IMG/VR virus record: IMGVR_UViG_3300017706_000806 | Location: 1-55,825 of that record | Strand: one strand, 5' to 3' | Source of the DNA: a virus | Length of the DNA: 55,825 nt | Shown here: one piece after another, positions 1 through 7,772 of the stretch | Numbering within the stretch: the first letter of the stretch is position 1 | Layout: every line of letters starts with the position of its first letter | Notes under the pieces: generated by a model | Seen by the model: only the letters and a program-made list of their open reading frames with translations | Database searches by the model: none | What the model was told of the DNA's origin: nothing | Translations under genes and position numbers: made by a program

Positions 1-2
1 AA

Positions 3-572
3 ATATTAAAACAGAAAGTAACACCAAACCAAGCTCTAATTCTATTTGGGATGAAGCAAAAAATTTCATTGCCAACTAGTAATGGAGATGACAAAGATGC
101 CCTTGTTGCAAGAGGTTTTCTTATTTATGATGGTACTTTATATAAAATAACTCCAGAAGGCAGAGCTTTCTGTGCAACCTTAGATAATTACTTTGTTAAA
201 GCTAAGAAGAAGACTGATATACAACTGATGGGTAAAGACTTTGCTGATAATATTAATGTTTATAGGCAGGTATTTCCTAATCAAAAGTTACCAAGCGGTA
301 AACCTGCTAGAGTAAATGTAAAAATGTTATCAGAGTCATTCAGGTGGTTTTTTGAGACATATGACTATGAATGGTCTGATGTTATAAAAGCAACTAAGAT
401 GTACGTAAATGAGTACAGAGATGCAGGTTATATGTACATGCAGACAAGTCAGTACTTTATATGTAAACAAGATAAGCATAAAGTTAAGTCTTCTACGTTA
501 GCTGACTACTGTGATATGATTAGAGATGGTATTGATACAGAACAGAAAACATTTAAAGAAAAAGTAGTATGA
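3..572 (+). CDS. Probable DnaD-like/winged-helix replication protein, 5' end outside window
   Basis: The first ATG is at 51, but the frame stays open to the window edge. The codons before it read as protein continuous with the next residues (TPNQALILFG then MKQKIS), so I treat the gene as cut by the window rather than starting at 51. The N-terminal part looks like a winged helix, with an 'LVARGFLIYDG..YKITPEG' wing pattern. The remainder has a helical region rich in aromatic residues (WFFETYDYEW, YMYMQTSQYFI) ending in a LADYCDMI-like helix. It lies just upstream of the DnaB-like helicase, with one 52-codon gene between. A role in origin recognition or helicase loading is inferred from fold and position only. 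No catalytic motif is visible. Confidence 0.55.
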   Translation: MLKQKVTPNQALILFGMKQKISLPTSNGDDKDALVARGFLIYDGTLYKITPEGRAFCATLDNYFVKAKKKTDIQLMGKDFADNINVYRQVFPNQKLPSGKPARVNVKMLSESFRWFFETYDYEWSDVIKATKMYVNEYRDAGYMYMQTSQYFICKQDKHKVKSSTLADYCDMIRDGIDTEQKTFKEKVV

Positions 573-727
573 CAGTAGAAGAACAGGAAGAAGCATTAAA
601 TAAATTAAACCTTATACTTGAGGATTTTCAAATGCTTAGAGATGGTGATTGGGTACCAGATACTGAATCATGTAATTCAAGTATAGACAATGTAACAAGT
701 ATTATATATATAATAGAGAATGGCTAA
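569..727 (+). CDS. Small acidic hypothetical protein (52 aa)
   Basis: This 52-codon ORF starts with an ATG that overlaps the TGA of the upstream gene (ATGA) and ends 8 bases inside the helicase gene. It exactly fills what would otherwise be a gap of almost 150 bases. The product starts MTVEEQEEALNKLNLILEDF and looks like an acidic helix followed by a short tail. The double overlap is typical of translationally coupled phage genes and argues that it is real. I do not recognise a family. Its place between a putative loader and the helicase suggests a replication accessory role, which is inference. Confidence 0.6.
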   Translation: MTVEEQEEALNKLNLILEDFQMLRDGDWVPDTESCNSSIDNVTSIIYIIENG

Positions 728-1676
728 ACCAACAGAAGGTTGGGTGGGGCAGTATGCCGCATTCAATGAAGCATTGAAATATATGCAAGGCAGACAGAAT
801 GGGACTGAAAAGTCAATATATACACCTTGGCCTAAGTTTAATGATGCTGCCACTGATGGTTTAGAATGGAATACTCTAACGGTTATTGGTGGTAGGCCAG
901 GTTCAGGTAAAACTTTGATTAAAGATCAAATTATACGTGAGTCTTTTGCACTTAATCCAAATGATGACTTCAGAGTATTAGAATTTCAATTTGAGATGGT
1001 GGGTAGAACCTCAGCCATTAGAGAGTTTAGTTCTGTTACTGGTAAGACTTACAAAGAGTTATGTAGCGCAGGCAGTGTTTTAACTTCTGATGTACTAAAC
1101 ACATGTCATCAGTATGCTAAGGAAAGAGTTAAGAATCCGGTTGATATTATATCAACACCTATGACTGTAAATCAAATGCGTGAGCAAATTGATATGTATA
1201 TGAATATGCATAAAGGAAAAAAGACAATCATAACTCTTGATCATACTATGTTAGTAAAGAGAGCACCGTATCAGAATAGTACATTAGATATGTTATTTGA
1301 GTTAGGTGAGTTCTTTACACAATGTAAAAGAGATTATCCGTGTTTGTTTATTGCATTATCACAGCTTAATAGGAATATAGATAACCCAGACAGAGCAATC
1401 AATGGTAAGTATGGTAACTATATACTTGAGTCAGATATATTTGGTTCAGATGCTATGCTTCAACATGCTGACATGTTAATTGGTATCAATAGGCCTGCTA
1501 AACAGAAGATTGGATTCTATGGTCCTGACAGATATATCATTGAAAATGATAGAACTCTTGTATTACATTTTCTTAAAGCAAGAAATGGAGATGCAAGGAT
1601 GAGTTTTTTCAAGGCTAAGTTTGAACAGATGCAAATAGATGAAATGGCAACACCGGGACAACAAGAAAGAAGATAA
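720..1676 (+). CDS. DnaB-like replicative helicase (RecA-fold domain only)
   Basis: This is a RecA-fold ATPase of the DnaB/gp4 type, expected to unwind DNA at the phage replication fork as a hexamer. Walker A is GGRPGSGKT (residues 57-65). Walker B is ITLDH near 171-175, and a SQLNR segment at 214-218 matches the conserved glutamine-containing motif H3 of DnaB-family helicases. At 318 residues it is shorter than bacterial DnaB (about 450-470) and lacks most of the N-terminal domain that binds primase or loader, so those contacts must be made differently. It sits at the head of a run of replication genes and overlaps the preceding small ORF by 8 bases. Confidence 0.85.
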   Translation: MAKPTEGWVGQYAAFNEALKYMQGRQNGTEKSIYTPWPKFNDAATDGLEWNTLTVIGGRPGSGKTLIKDQIIRESFALNPNDDFRVLEFQFEMVGRTSAIREFSSVTGKTYKELCSAGSVLTSDVLNTCHQYAKERVKNPVDIISTPMTVNQMREQIDMYMNMHKGKKTIITLDHTMLVKRAPYQNSTLDMLFELGEFFTQCKRDYPCLFIALSQLNRNIDNPDRAINGKYGNYILESDIFGSDAMLQHADMLIGINRPAKQKIGFYGPDRYIIENDRTLVLHFLKARNGDARMSFFKAKFEQMQIDEMATPGQQERR

Positions 1677-1695
1677 TAAATTAAAAAGTAAAACA

Positions 1696-2217
1696 ATGGG
1701 AATAACACCAGATCAACGTAAAAAGAAAGTAGCTGATTTAAGAGAAGAACATGAGGATTACTTTCAGACTGAAGGTAAAATTAATGCATTATATATTCCA
1801 AAGATGGCTTACAGGCCAGGAGGAAAAGATGAACTGCATATCAGTTTCTTTCCTAGTGAATTAGAAAAAGAAGAAAATATATATACAGAATTTGTAAGCA
1901 TAAGTTATGATTCTGAAGATCCTAAAAGGACACTGTATCTTTTGAAACATAATCCTCATTGGAGGGAAGAGTTTGAGCTTTCAACATCAAGCTCAGGGTT
2001 TCAAAGACATCTAGTGCCGGTAAGTGAACTGAAGGTAATTAATGATGTAACCAATAGAGGTAAATTAGATTTAGACTTTGCTGATTTACCAAATCCAGAT
2101 ACTAATAAACTTTCGGCAGGAACTGCTTCTGATAGTTCACTGGTAGATAAACTAGAGGAAATTAATCAAACATTAAAAACGTTAACCAAAGTAATAAATA
2201 ATAAATTAAATAAGTAA
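1696..2217 (+). CDS. Hypothetical protein in replication operon
   Basis: I place the start at the ATG at 1696, 19 bases after the helicase stop. An upstream in-frame ATG at 1639 would add residues that overlap the end of the helicase gene and look like out-of-frame lysine-rich coding. The 173-residue product begins MGITPDQRKKKVADLREEHE. It has a mixed alpha/beta centre (ELHISFFPSELEKEENIYTE) and ends in a predicted helix or coiled coil (VDKLEEINQTLKTLTKVINN). It ends one base before the start of the Sak4-like gene. I do not recognise the family. Co-transcription with the helicase, the Sak4-like ATPase and SSB suggests a replication or recombination accessory protein. Confidence 0.6.
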   Translation: MGITPDQRKKKVADLREEHEDYFQTEGKINALYIPKMAYRPGGKDELHISFFPSELEKEENIYTEFVSISYDSEDPKRTLYLLKHNPHWREEFELSTSSSGFQRHLVPVSELKVINDVTNRGKLDLDFADLPNPDTNKLSAGTASDSSLVDKLEEINQTLKTLTKVINNKLNK

Positions 2218-2218
2218 A

Positions 2219-2902
2219 ATGGCCCAAAGTGTATTAATCATTGCAGACTCAGGAACTGGTAAGTCTACATCAATTAGAAATTTAAATCCAGATGAAACGT
2301 TCATTATAAATATTGCTAATAAACCTTTACCATTCAAAGGATGGAAAACCAACTATACTTTAATAAGTAAAGAAAACAAAAAAGGAAACTTAGCATCAGC
2401 TTCATCTGCCGCAGGTATTATGAAAGCTATTAGTCATGTAGATCAAAACATGACACATATCAAAACGTTAGTTATAGATGACTGGCAGTATATGAGTTCT
2501 TTTGAGTACTTTGATAGAGCTAATGAGAAAGGTTATGACAAGTTTACTCAGATTGCAGCAAATCTTGCCCAAGTGGCTAAGATGCCTAAAGATCTAAGAG
2601 ATGACTTAACTGTTATATTCTTAACTCACTCTGAAGATTCAACTGATATCAATGGTAATAGAAAAATTAAAGCAAAAACCATTGGTAAAATGATAGACAA
2701 CACACTAACTTTGGAAGGTCTGTTCTCTATAGTTTTATTTGGAAAGGTAAATAAAAATGATGATGGTGAACTTGAATATGGTTTTGAGACTCAAAACAAT
2801 GGAGAGAACACATGTAAATCACCACAAGGTATGTTTGAAGATTTCTTCATCCCAAACAACCTGCAGTATGTAAAAGACTGTATTAAAAAGTATGAAGAGT
2901 AA
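2219..2902 (+). CDS. Sak4-like RecA-fold ATPase (recombinase)
   Basis: This is a small P-loop ATPase with Walker A at residues 9-17 (ADSGTGKST) and Walker B TLVIDDW near 83-89. A 'VIFLTHSED' strand at about 140 fits the sensor strand of RecA-like folds. Length (227 residues) and layout match the Sak4/Rad51-like single-strand annealing or exchange proteins found in many phages. Such proteins promote homologous recombination and usually work with an SSB. The next gene here is an SSB-like protein with an acidic tail, which supports the pairing. A plain AAA_24-type nucleotide-binding protein is the main alternative. Confidence 0.7.
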   Translation: MAQSVLIIADSGTGKSTSIRNLNPDETFIINIANKPLPFKGWKTNYTLISKENKKGNLASASSAAGIMKAISHVDQNMTHIKTLVIDDWQYMSSFEYFDRANEKGYDKFTQIAANLAQVAKMPKDLRDDLTVIFLTHSEDSTDINGNRKIKAKTIGKMIDNTLTLEGLFSIVLFGKVNKNDDGELEYGFETQNNGENTCKSPQGMFEDFFIPNNLQYVKDCIKKYEE

Positions 2903-2932
2903 AAAATCAAAATTAATTAAAAGAAAAAAATT

Positions 2933-3607
2933 ATGTTAAGTACAAGCGGAATGTCAGCCGGATCAGGCAAAGAAAAACCAGTAATTGAACCAGGTAATCA
3001 AGTAGTTAAAATTAACTCTGTTACTTTTGATCAAACACCATATGATGCAGATGCATATAATATTACATTAAACATTGAGAGTAAGCCTATGGATGGTGAA
3101 TTTCAAGGGTTTCTTGTAGATCAGAACAATCCTAACGGGCCACGTTATCAGGGTCAAGTTGGTAGAGTTAGATTTAGCCCTTATGCATATAAAGACACAA
3201 CTTTAGCTAACGGTAATGAAATTAGCCGTGACACAGAAGTTATGAAAGCAATGATCTTTTTATCTGAAGCACTAGGTAAAAGAGCTGAACTAGATAAGAT
3301 CAGTGCAAATACTATTGAAGAGTTTATGACAGCATGTAATTCATTGTTTTCTGGCTCAGAGTATGTAAATATGTGTTTAGGTTCACGTGAGTGGGAAAAC
3401 AAAGATGGTTATATAAACAATGATTTGTTTCTACCTAAGCTAAGTAAAGCTGGTGTACCCATTGAAGCATTGGGTACTGAACCAAGTAGACTCTTAACTT
3501 ATGACTCAAATAATAATAATCATTTGAGAAAAGTAATTAAGAAAGTTTCACCTACTACAAACAATTTTGAGCCTGCAAAGACAACAGGTGATGATTTTGA
3601 TTTGTAA
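2933..3607 (+). CDS. Probable single-stranded DNA-binding protein
   Basis: This 224-residue protein has a beta-rich N-terminal half (KINSVTF, YNITLNIES, GQVGRVRFSPYAY) consistent with an OB fold, then a helical region. The C-terminus is short, disordered and acidic, ending DDFDL, as in the partner-binding tails of bacterial and phage SSBs. It directly follows the Sak4-like recombinase, a common phage pairing, and is closed by a strong terminator at 3631-3660. Sequence similarity to classical SSB is not obvious, so the call rests on tail, fold impression and context. Confidence 0.6.
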   Translation: MLSTSGMSAGSGKEKPVIEPGNQVVKINSVTFDQTPYDADAYNITLNIESKPMDGEFQGFLVDQNNPNGPRYQGQVGRVRFSPYAYKDTTLANGNEISRDTEVMKAMIFLSEALGKRAELDKISANTIEEFMTACNSLFSGSEYVNMCLGSREWENKDGYINNDLFLPKLSKAGVPIEALGTEPSRLLTYDSNNNNHLRKVIKKVSPTTNNFEPAKTTGDDFDL

Positions 3608-3630
3608 TAATTTGTATTGATAAAGCTTTA

Positions 3631-3660
3631 AGGGGAGTGTAGTGCTCCCCTTTTTGTTTT
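3631..3660 (+). terminator. Rho-independent terminator after the SSB-like gene
   Basis: A perfect 7-bp stem (AGGGGAG at 3631-3637 with CTCCCCT at 3645-3651) and a 7-base loop are followed by a T-rich run to 3660. It closes the helicase to SSB transcription unit. It also shows that an in-frame GTG at 3642 inside the hairpin is not the start of the next gene. Confidence 0.85.
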
Positions 3661-3674
3661 ATAAACAGGACCTT

Positions 3675-4649
3675 ATGTTTAGCACTAAAAATTTAGTATT
3701 GGATATGGAAGATATACCTAGTTATTGGGTGTTTCAACATTATCTAAATTTATCAGAGTCATTGACTGGTCAAGATGTTAAAATAATTTCTGTATTTAAT
3801 CCTTCTGAAAAGACGGCAAGCTTATGTATTTATGTAGATACTAATCTACAACAGTATAAGTTTAAATGCTTTTCTACAGGTAAAAGTGGTAATAAGATTG
3901 ATTTGATAAAGCATATGTTTGACTTAAGTTATTCATTAGCCGCCATGAAGGTTGTTAGTGACTATAACTTATATGTAAAGACAGAAGACTTTAAAGAAGT
4001 AAAACTTAAACCTGCTGCTAAATGGCAGATAGATTTTATAAAACACAGACCGTGGAGTGAAGAAGATGGCCGCTATTGGCTGTCCTATAGAATAGGAATG
4101 TCTATACTTAATGAATATAATGTAAAACCTATTGAGTACTATAACATGATTAAAGAAGAGAATAATCAAGTTAGTGCTCTTAAAGTAGAGGGGTTGCATA
4201 TTTATGGTTACTTTGATAGATACGGTGAAGTATATAAAATATATCAACCAAAAAGCAAACATAAATTTCATAAAGTAAATTCACACCTGCAGGGACTTGA
4301 TCAACTAAAGTATGATAAACCGTACTTGGTAATATGTTCATCCCTTAAAGATGCATTATGTCTTAAATCAATAGGTTATAACCTTGAAGTATTAGCACCA
4401 GATAGTGAGAATACAATGATAAAACCTCATGTAATTCAATATCTGAAAAAGAAATATGATAAGGTAATTACACTATTTGATAATGATGAAGCAGGTAAAA
4501 CAGCAATTGAAAAGTATGCAAAAGCATATAAAATTAATGGTTGTGCTTTAACTATATGTAAAGACATATCAGATGCAATGAAGGAGTATGGTTTTGACAA
4601 AGTGCATGCTGAGTTAAAACCTTTAATTAAAAAAACATTAAATAAATAA
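3675..4649 (+). CDS. DnaG-type primase, CHC2-like plus TOPRIM
   Basis: The likely start is the ATG at 3675, preceded by an AGGA-type ribosome site. A longer frame from GTG 3642 would begin inside the upstream terminator. The 324-residue product has a CHC2-like N-terminal fold (FNPSEKTASLCIYV, then KCFSTGKSGNKIDLI, about residues 42-80) that lacks the usual set of zinc cysteines. A TOPRIM domain follows at about 214-290, with the metal-binding motif LFDNDEAG (D268, D270). The first TOPRIM motif reads VICSSLKDALCL, so the usual catalytic glutamate position is serine. The role is synthesis of RNA primers for the phage polymerase, assuming the variant site still works. The RusA-like gene starts one base after its stop. 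Confidence 0.75.
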   Translation: MFSTKNLVLDMEDIPSYWVFQHYLNLSESLTGQDVKIISVFNPSEKTASLCIYVDTNLQQYKFKCFSTGKSGNKIDLIKHMFDLSYSLAAMKVVSDYNLYVKTEDFKEVKLKPAAKWQIDFIKHRPWSEEDGRYWLSYRIGMSILNEYNVKPIEYYNMIKEENNQVSALKVEGLHIYGYFDRYGEVYKIYQPKSKHKFHKVNSHLQGLDQLKYDKPYLVICSSLKDALCLKSIGYNLEVLAPDSENTMIKPHVIQYLKKKYDKVITLFDNDEAGKTAIEKYAKAYKINGCALTICKDISDAMKEYGFDKVHAELKPLIKKTLNK

Positions 4650-4650
4650 T

Positions 4651-5052
4651 ATGGAAAAAAACTCAAATAGGAAATGGTTTATACCTGGTTCTGTACCCTC
4701 CAGTAAAAATGGAAGAAGGTGGACAGGTAAGTACTTTATAGCAAGTAAAACTGTAGTAAATTACAGAAAGCTCACTAAGGAATATTATCAAAAATATGCC
4801 AGTGAGTTCAAAGAAGAGTTAGCAAAGCATAAGATGCCCGCTAAGATATCTTTTACTTTTGTTAGAGGTACACGTCATAAGTTTGACTATATAAATCCAG
4901 CTCAGACTGTGCAGGATGATATGGTTAAAGCAGGATGGATAGAAGATGATAATGCAGAATTTATCTTACCTGTTTTTATTCAGTACACATATGATAAAAA
5001 GAATCCAGGTGTATGGATAGAGATATTAGATAGTGAGCCTGATGACAAGTAA
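4651..5052 (+). CDS. RusA-like Holliday junction resolvase
   Basis: This 133-residue protein matches the RusA family in size and in its acidic metal-binding residues. It has D79 in KFDYINPAQ, a D89-D90 pair in VQDDMVKAG, and D99-D100 in WIEDDNAEF, the pattern of RusA endonucleases (D.DN...K...D......DD). An N-terminal 'FIPGSVPSSKNGRRW' segment fits the substrate-binding strand and loop. RusA cuts four-way DNA junctions symmetrically and resolves recombination or branched replication intermediates before packaging. It lies between the primase and a small gene that overlaps its end. Confidence 0.85.
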   Translation: MEKNSNRKWFIPGSVPSSKNGRRWTGKYFIASKTVVNYRKLTKEYYQKYASEFKEELAKHKMPAKISFTFVRGTRHKFDYINPAQTVQDDMVKAGWIEDDNAEFILPVFIQYTYDKKNPGVWIEILDSEPDDK

Positions 5053-5326
5053 AGAATTTTTTCAAATTGTTAGACTGTTAAATGGATTACCAGAAGATTT
5101 TGACTTAGGAGTTAGTTGTTATAATAGTTTTGAGTCTAAGTCACCCATGTTTGATTTACTGTTAACTAAAGCACTGAGGTATAAAAAGAGATCCAGATTT
5201 ATCAAAGAAATGGAACTTAAGTATACACCTATAGAACTTACAGTTAAGGTAATAAACAGGAAGATAAATGGTGAGAAACAGAATTCTGTATACAAAAACA
5301 TTTTATTAGAAATTATGAATAATTAG
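5042..5326 (+). CDS. Hypothetical protein (94 aa)
   Basis: The gene overlaps the end of the RusA-like gene by 11 bases if started at ATG 5042. A GTG at 5033 would add three residues; I prefer the ATG. The product (MTSKEFFQIVRLLNGLPEDF...) is mostly helical and lysine-rich in its second half (YKKRSRFIKEMELKY) and could bind nucleic acid. I recognise no family. It ends two bases before the next ATG, so it belongs to the same operon. Confidence 0.55.
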   Translation: MTSKEFFQIVRLLNGLPEDFDLGVSCYNSFESKSPMFDLLLTKALRYKKRSRFIKEMELKYTPIELTVKVINRKINGEKQNSVYKNILLEIMNN

Positions 5327-5328
5327 AT

Positions 5329-6492
5329 ATGGTAAATATACAAGACTTAGTTGCTAAGACAACTAAAAATTTAATACTTAGTGAGCCCTTTTACGGGCTT
5401 TTTTTGATTGGTATAAATAAACAATTCAGTGATAAGATACCTACAGCAGGTGTTAGTAAACACGGTATTGGCATGCAGTTAACAGTTAATCCTGAGTTTT
5501 ACACTAGTTTAAGTGAGGATCACAGGTCAGGACTGATTAAGCATGAACTTTTACACATAGCGTTTGGGCATTTGATAATGAGAGATCTTTATTCAAATCA
5601 TAAGCTATTTAATATAGCTGCTGATTTAGAGATTAATCAATATATACCAGAGCATAAGTTACCAGAAGGTGGGTTATTACTTTCTAGTTTTCCAGAGTTG
5701 AATCTTCCTAATAAAGCAGGTACTAAAAAGTACTATGAGTTATTGGAACAGGCACAGGAGGATGGAAGTAGTCCATCTTTGGATAGCTTAATGGATGAAA
5801 TGGATGGTGATAGTCAGTATTGTCATGGTACATGGGATGAATTTGATGAACTATCTGAAGCAGATAAGAAACTGGTACAGAAGCAAGTTGATCATCAGCT
5901 TAAAGAAGCAACAGAAGAAACAATTAAGAAACAGGGTACTGTACCTGGAGAGTTATCTGAACTTATTGAAAGACTGATGCATATTGAACCTGCTAAGTTT
6001 GATTGGAAAGGGTACCTTAGAAGATTTGTTGGTAATTCTAGTATAATATACACTAAAAAACTAAGACGTAAGTACAACAAACGTTATTCAGAAAACCCTG
6101 GCCTTAAGATTAAATTCAAGAATCATATACTGGTTGGTGTTGATACAAGTGGGTCTGTAAACAATGATGAGCTAAAGGAATTCTTTAGTGAACTTACGCA
6201 TATGCATAAGACAGGTCACAAGATTACAGTTGCACAGTGTGATACTAGATTAAATAGTGTAAAAGAATTCAATCCAAAGAAGGATTGGGAAATACATGGT
6301 CGTGGTGGTACAAGTTTCCAACCAGTGGTTGATCACTTTAATGAAAAAAGAGGAGCTTATACAGCTCTTATATATTTAACAGATGGTGAAGCTTATCCGC
6401 CAGAAGACTGTCCAAAGAACACTTTGTGGGTACTAAGCAGTGTTTCTAGTATGAATGATAGCTTACCCGGTTTAGTAATAAAATTAAATTAA
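5329..6492 (+). CDS. VWA-domain protein with N-terminal putative metallopeptidase (DUF2201-like)
   Basis: Two domains are visible in 387 residues. The N-terminal half matches the DUF2201 putative metallopeptidase type: a PFYGLFLIG motif at 20-28, a zincin-type HELLHIAFGH at 72-81 (H72, E73, H76, with H81 as possible third ligand), and AADLEIN at 97-103. The C-terminal half is a von Willebrand factor A domain with a complete MIDAS metal site: D272-T-S274-G-S276, T328 in GGTSF and D352 in LTDGEA. In bacteria such proteins work with MoxR-type AAA+ ATPases to remodel or insert cofactors into target proteins, and the next gene is exactly such an ATPase. The phage target is unknown. A terminator-like hairpin lies inside codons 19-26. 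Confidence 0.85.
   Translation: MVNIQDLVAKTTKNLILSEPFYGLFLIGINKQFSDKIPTAGVSKHGIGMQLTVNPEFYTSLSEDHRSGLIKHELLHIAFGHLIMRDLYSNHKLFNIAADLEINQYIPEHKLPEGGLLLSSFPELNLPNKAGTKKYYELLEQAQEDGSSPSLDSLMDEMDGDSQYCHGTWDEFDELSEADKKLVQKQVDHQLKEATEETIKKQGTVPGELSELIERLMHIEPAKFDWKGYLRRFVGNSSIIYTKKLRRKYNKRYSENPGLKIKFKNHILVGVDTSGSVNNDELKEFFSELTHMHKTGHKITVAQCDTRLNSVKEFNPKKDWEIHGRGGTSFQPVVDHFNEKRGAYTALIYLTDGEAYPPEDCPKNTLWVLSSVSSMNDSLPGLVIKLN
5384..5406 (+). terminator. Terminator-like hairpin inside the VWA gene
   Basis: AGCCC (5384-5388) pairs with GGGCT (5395-5399), and seven T residues follow directly (5400-5406). It has the form of an intrinsic terminator but lies inside codons 19-26, in a part of the protein that is conserved in the family. 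It could act as an attenuator early in the gene or be an accident of encoding the PFYGLF motif. Confidence 0.4.
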
Positions 6493-6501
6493 TAGAAAAA
6501 A

Positions 6502-7770
6502 ATGGCACAAGTAAATTTAAATGTAACTGAGTTAAAAGGATTTGTAAATCACATAATTACAAACAACAGATTTTTGCAAGAACAAGGTAAGAATTCTGTA
6601 TCAGTAGAGGTAGTTGGTGAATCAGGTATTGGTAAAACATCTACTATTGTTGAACTGGCAAAGGAAAATGGTTTAAACTTTGTGAAGTTAAACTTAGCAC
6701 AGATAGAAGAGCTAGGTGATCTAGTAGGTTTTCCTGTTAGACAATTTCAAATGTATAAAGAGACAAAAGTTTCACCAAAGGCAAATGACATGTCTTATAC
6801 TGCAGCACAAAGAACGGCTGCATCATCTAATCTAGCACAAATTCAACATCAGGTAACAAAGAAGGTTGGTTTATGGGTTGATGAACTTGCTGTACAGGAG
6901 TATCTTAAAACAGGATACAAAATGACAGGTAAGAACAGAATGTCTTATTGTCCACCAGAGTGGATTGCTGATAAAAAATCAGGTGGTATCTTATTACTAG
7001 ATGACTGGAACCGTGCTGATGTACGTTTCATTCAAGCTGTGATGGAACTGATTGATCGTCAGAGTTATATCTCATGGACTCTTCCAAAAGATTGGCATAT
7101 AATGCTAACTGCAAATCCGGATAACGGAGACTATATGGTTAACAGTGTAGATAGTGCACAGAAGACCAGATATGTAACTGCTAATCTGAAGTTTGATATT
7201 AATGTATGGGCCCAATGGGCGGAAGGTGCAGGTATAGATACAAGATGTATCAACTTCTTGCTTCTTCATCCTGAGCTTGTAACTCAAGAAACTAATGCAA
7301 GATCTATTACTACATTCTTTAATGCAATATCAAGTTTTGATAGCTTTGAAGATAACCTTTCACTGATTCAGATGATAGGTGAGGGTAGTGTAGGAGATGC
7401 ATTTGCTTCTATGTTTACCACATTTATTAATAATAAACTTGATAAGTTAGTAACACCAAAAGATCTATTGACACATGATAGTCAACAGTATATACTTGGT
7501 GAACTTAGAGGGTGTATTGGTAAAGATGATACTTACCGTGCAGATATTGCATCAACTCTAGCAACACGTTTAGCTAACTATGCGGTTGTTTACAGTAAAG
7601 ACAATACTATAAGTCAGAAGATAACAGATAGACTAAAGACTTTATGTACGGAAGACTATTTTACTAATGACCTGAAGTATTTGATTGTAAGATCAATATT
7701 TGGTGGTAACAAGAAAAAGTTTAATAAATTAATGATGATCCCAGAGATTGTTAAAATGACAATGAAATAA
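6502..7770 (+). CDS. MoxR-type AAA+ ATPase
   Basis: This 422-residue AAA+ protein has Walker A GESGIGKT (39-46), Walker B ILLLDD (163-168, with Asp where Glu is usual at the last position), and sensor 1 TANP (203-206). It also has the MoxR-like pattern of 'LNRAD..F.QA.MEL.....' after Walker B, here WNRADVRFIQAVMEL. MoxR ATPases act with VWA proteins as chaperone-like remodelling pairs. The VWA/metallopeptidase gene ends nine bases upstream, so the two almost certainly form one functional unit. The C-terminal ~180 residues are helical and probably hold the lid and partner contacts. The substrate is unknown. Confidence 0.85.
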   Translation: MAQVNLNVTELKGFVNHIITNNRFLQEQGKNSVSVEVVGESGIGKTSTIVELAKENGLNFVKLNLAQIEELGDLVGFPVRQFQMYKETKVSPKANDMSYTAAQRTAASSNLAQIQHQVTKKVGLWVDELAVQEYLKTGYKMTGKNRMSYCPPEWIADKKSGGILLLDDWNRADVRFIQAVMELIDRQSYISWTLPKDWHIMLTANPDNGDYMVNSVDSAQKTRYVTANLKFDINVWAQWAEGAGIDTRCINFLLLHPELVTQETNARSITTFFNAISSFDSFEDNLSLIQMIGEGSVGDAFASMFTTFINNKLDKLVTPKDLLTHDSQQYILGELRGCIGKDDTYRADIASTLATRLANYAVVYSKDNTISQKITDRLKTLCTEDYFTNDLKYLIVRSIFGGNKKKFNKLMMIPEIVKMTMK

Positions 7771-7772
7771 TT

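Noticed and set aside
51-53. ATG at 51 as true start of the first gene
   Set aside because: The frame is open to the window edge and the upstream codons read as protein-like sequence continuous with the wHTH part, so the gene is probably cut by the window.
1517-1708. Minus-strand ORF opposite the helicase end
   Set aside because: Antisense shadow of the helicase and following gene; hydrophobic composition comes from reading AT-rich coding DNA backwards.
3642-3674. GTG start for the primase at 3642
   Set aside because: It lies inside the 3' arm and loop of a strong terminator; the ATG at 3675 has a ribosome site and gives the family-like N-terminus.
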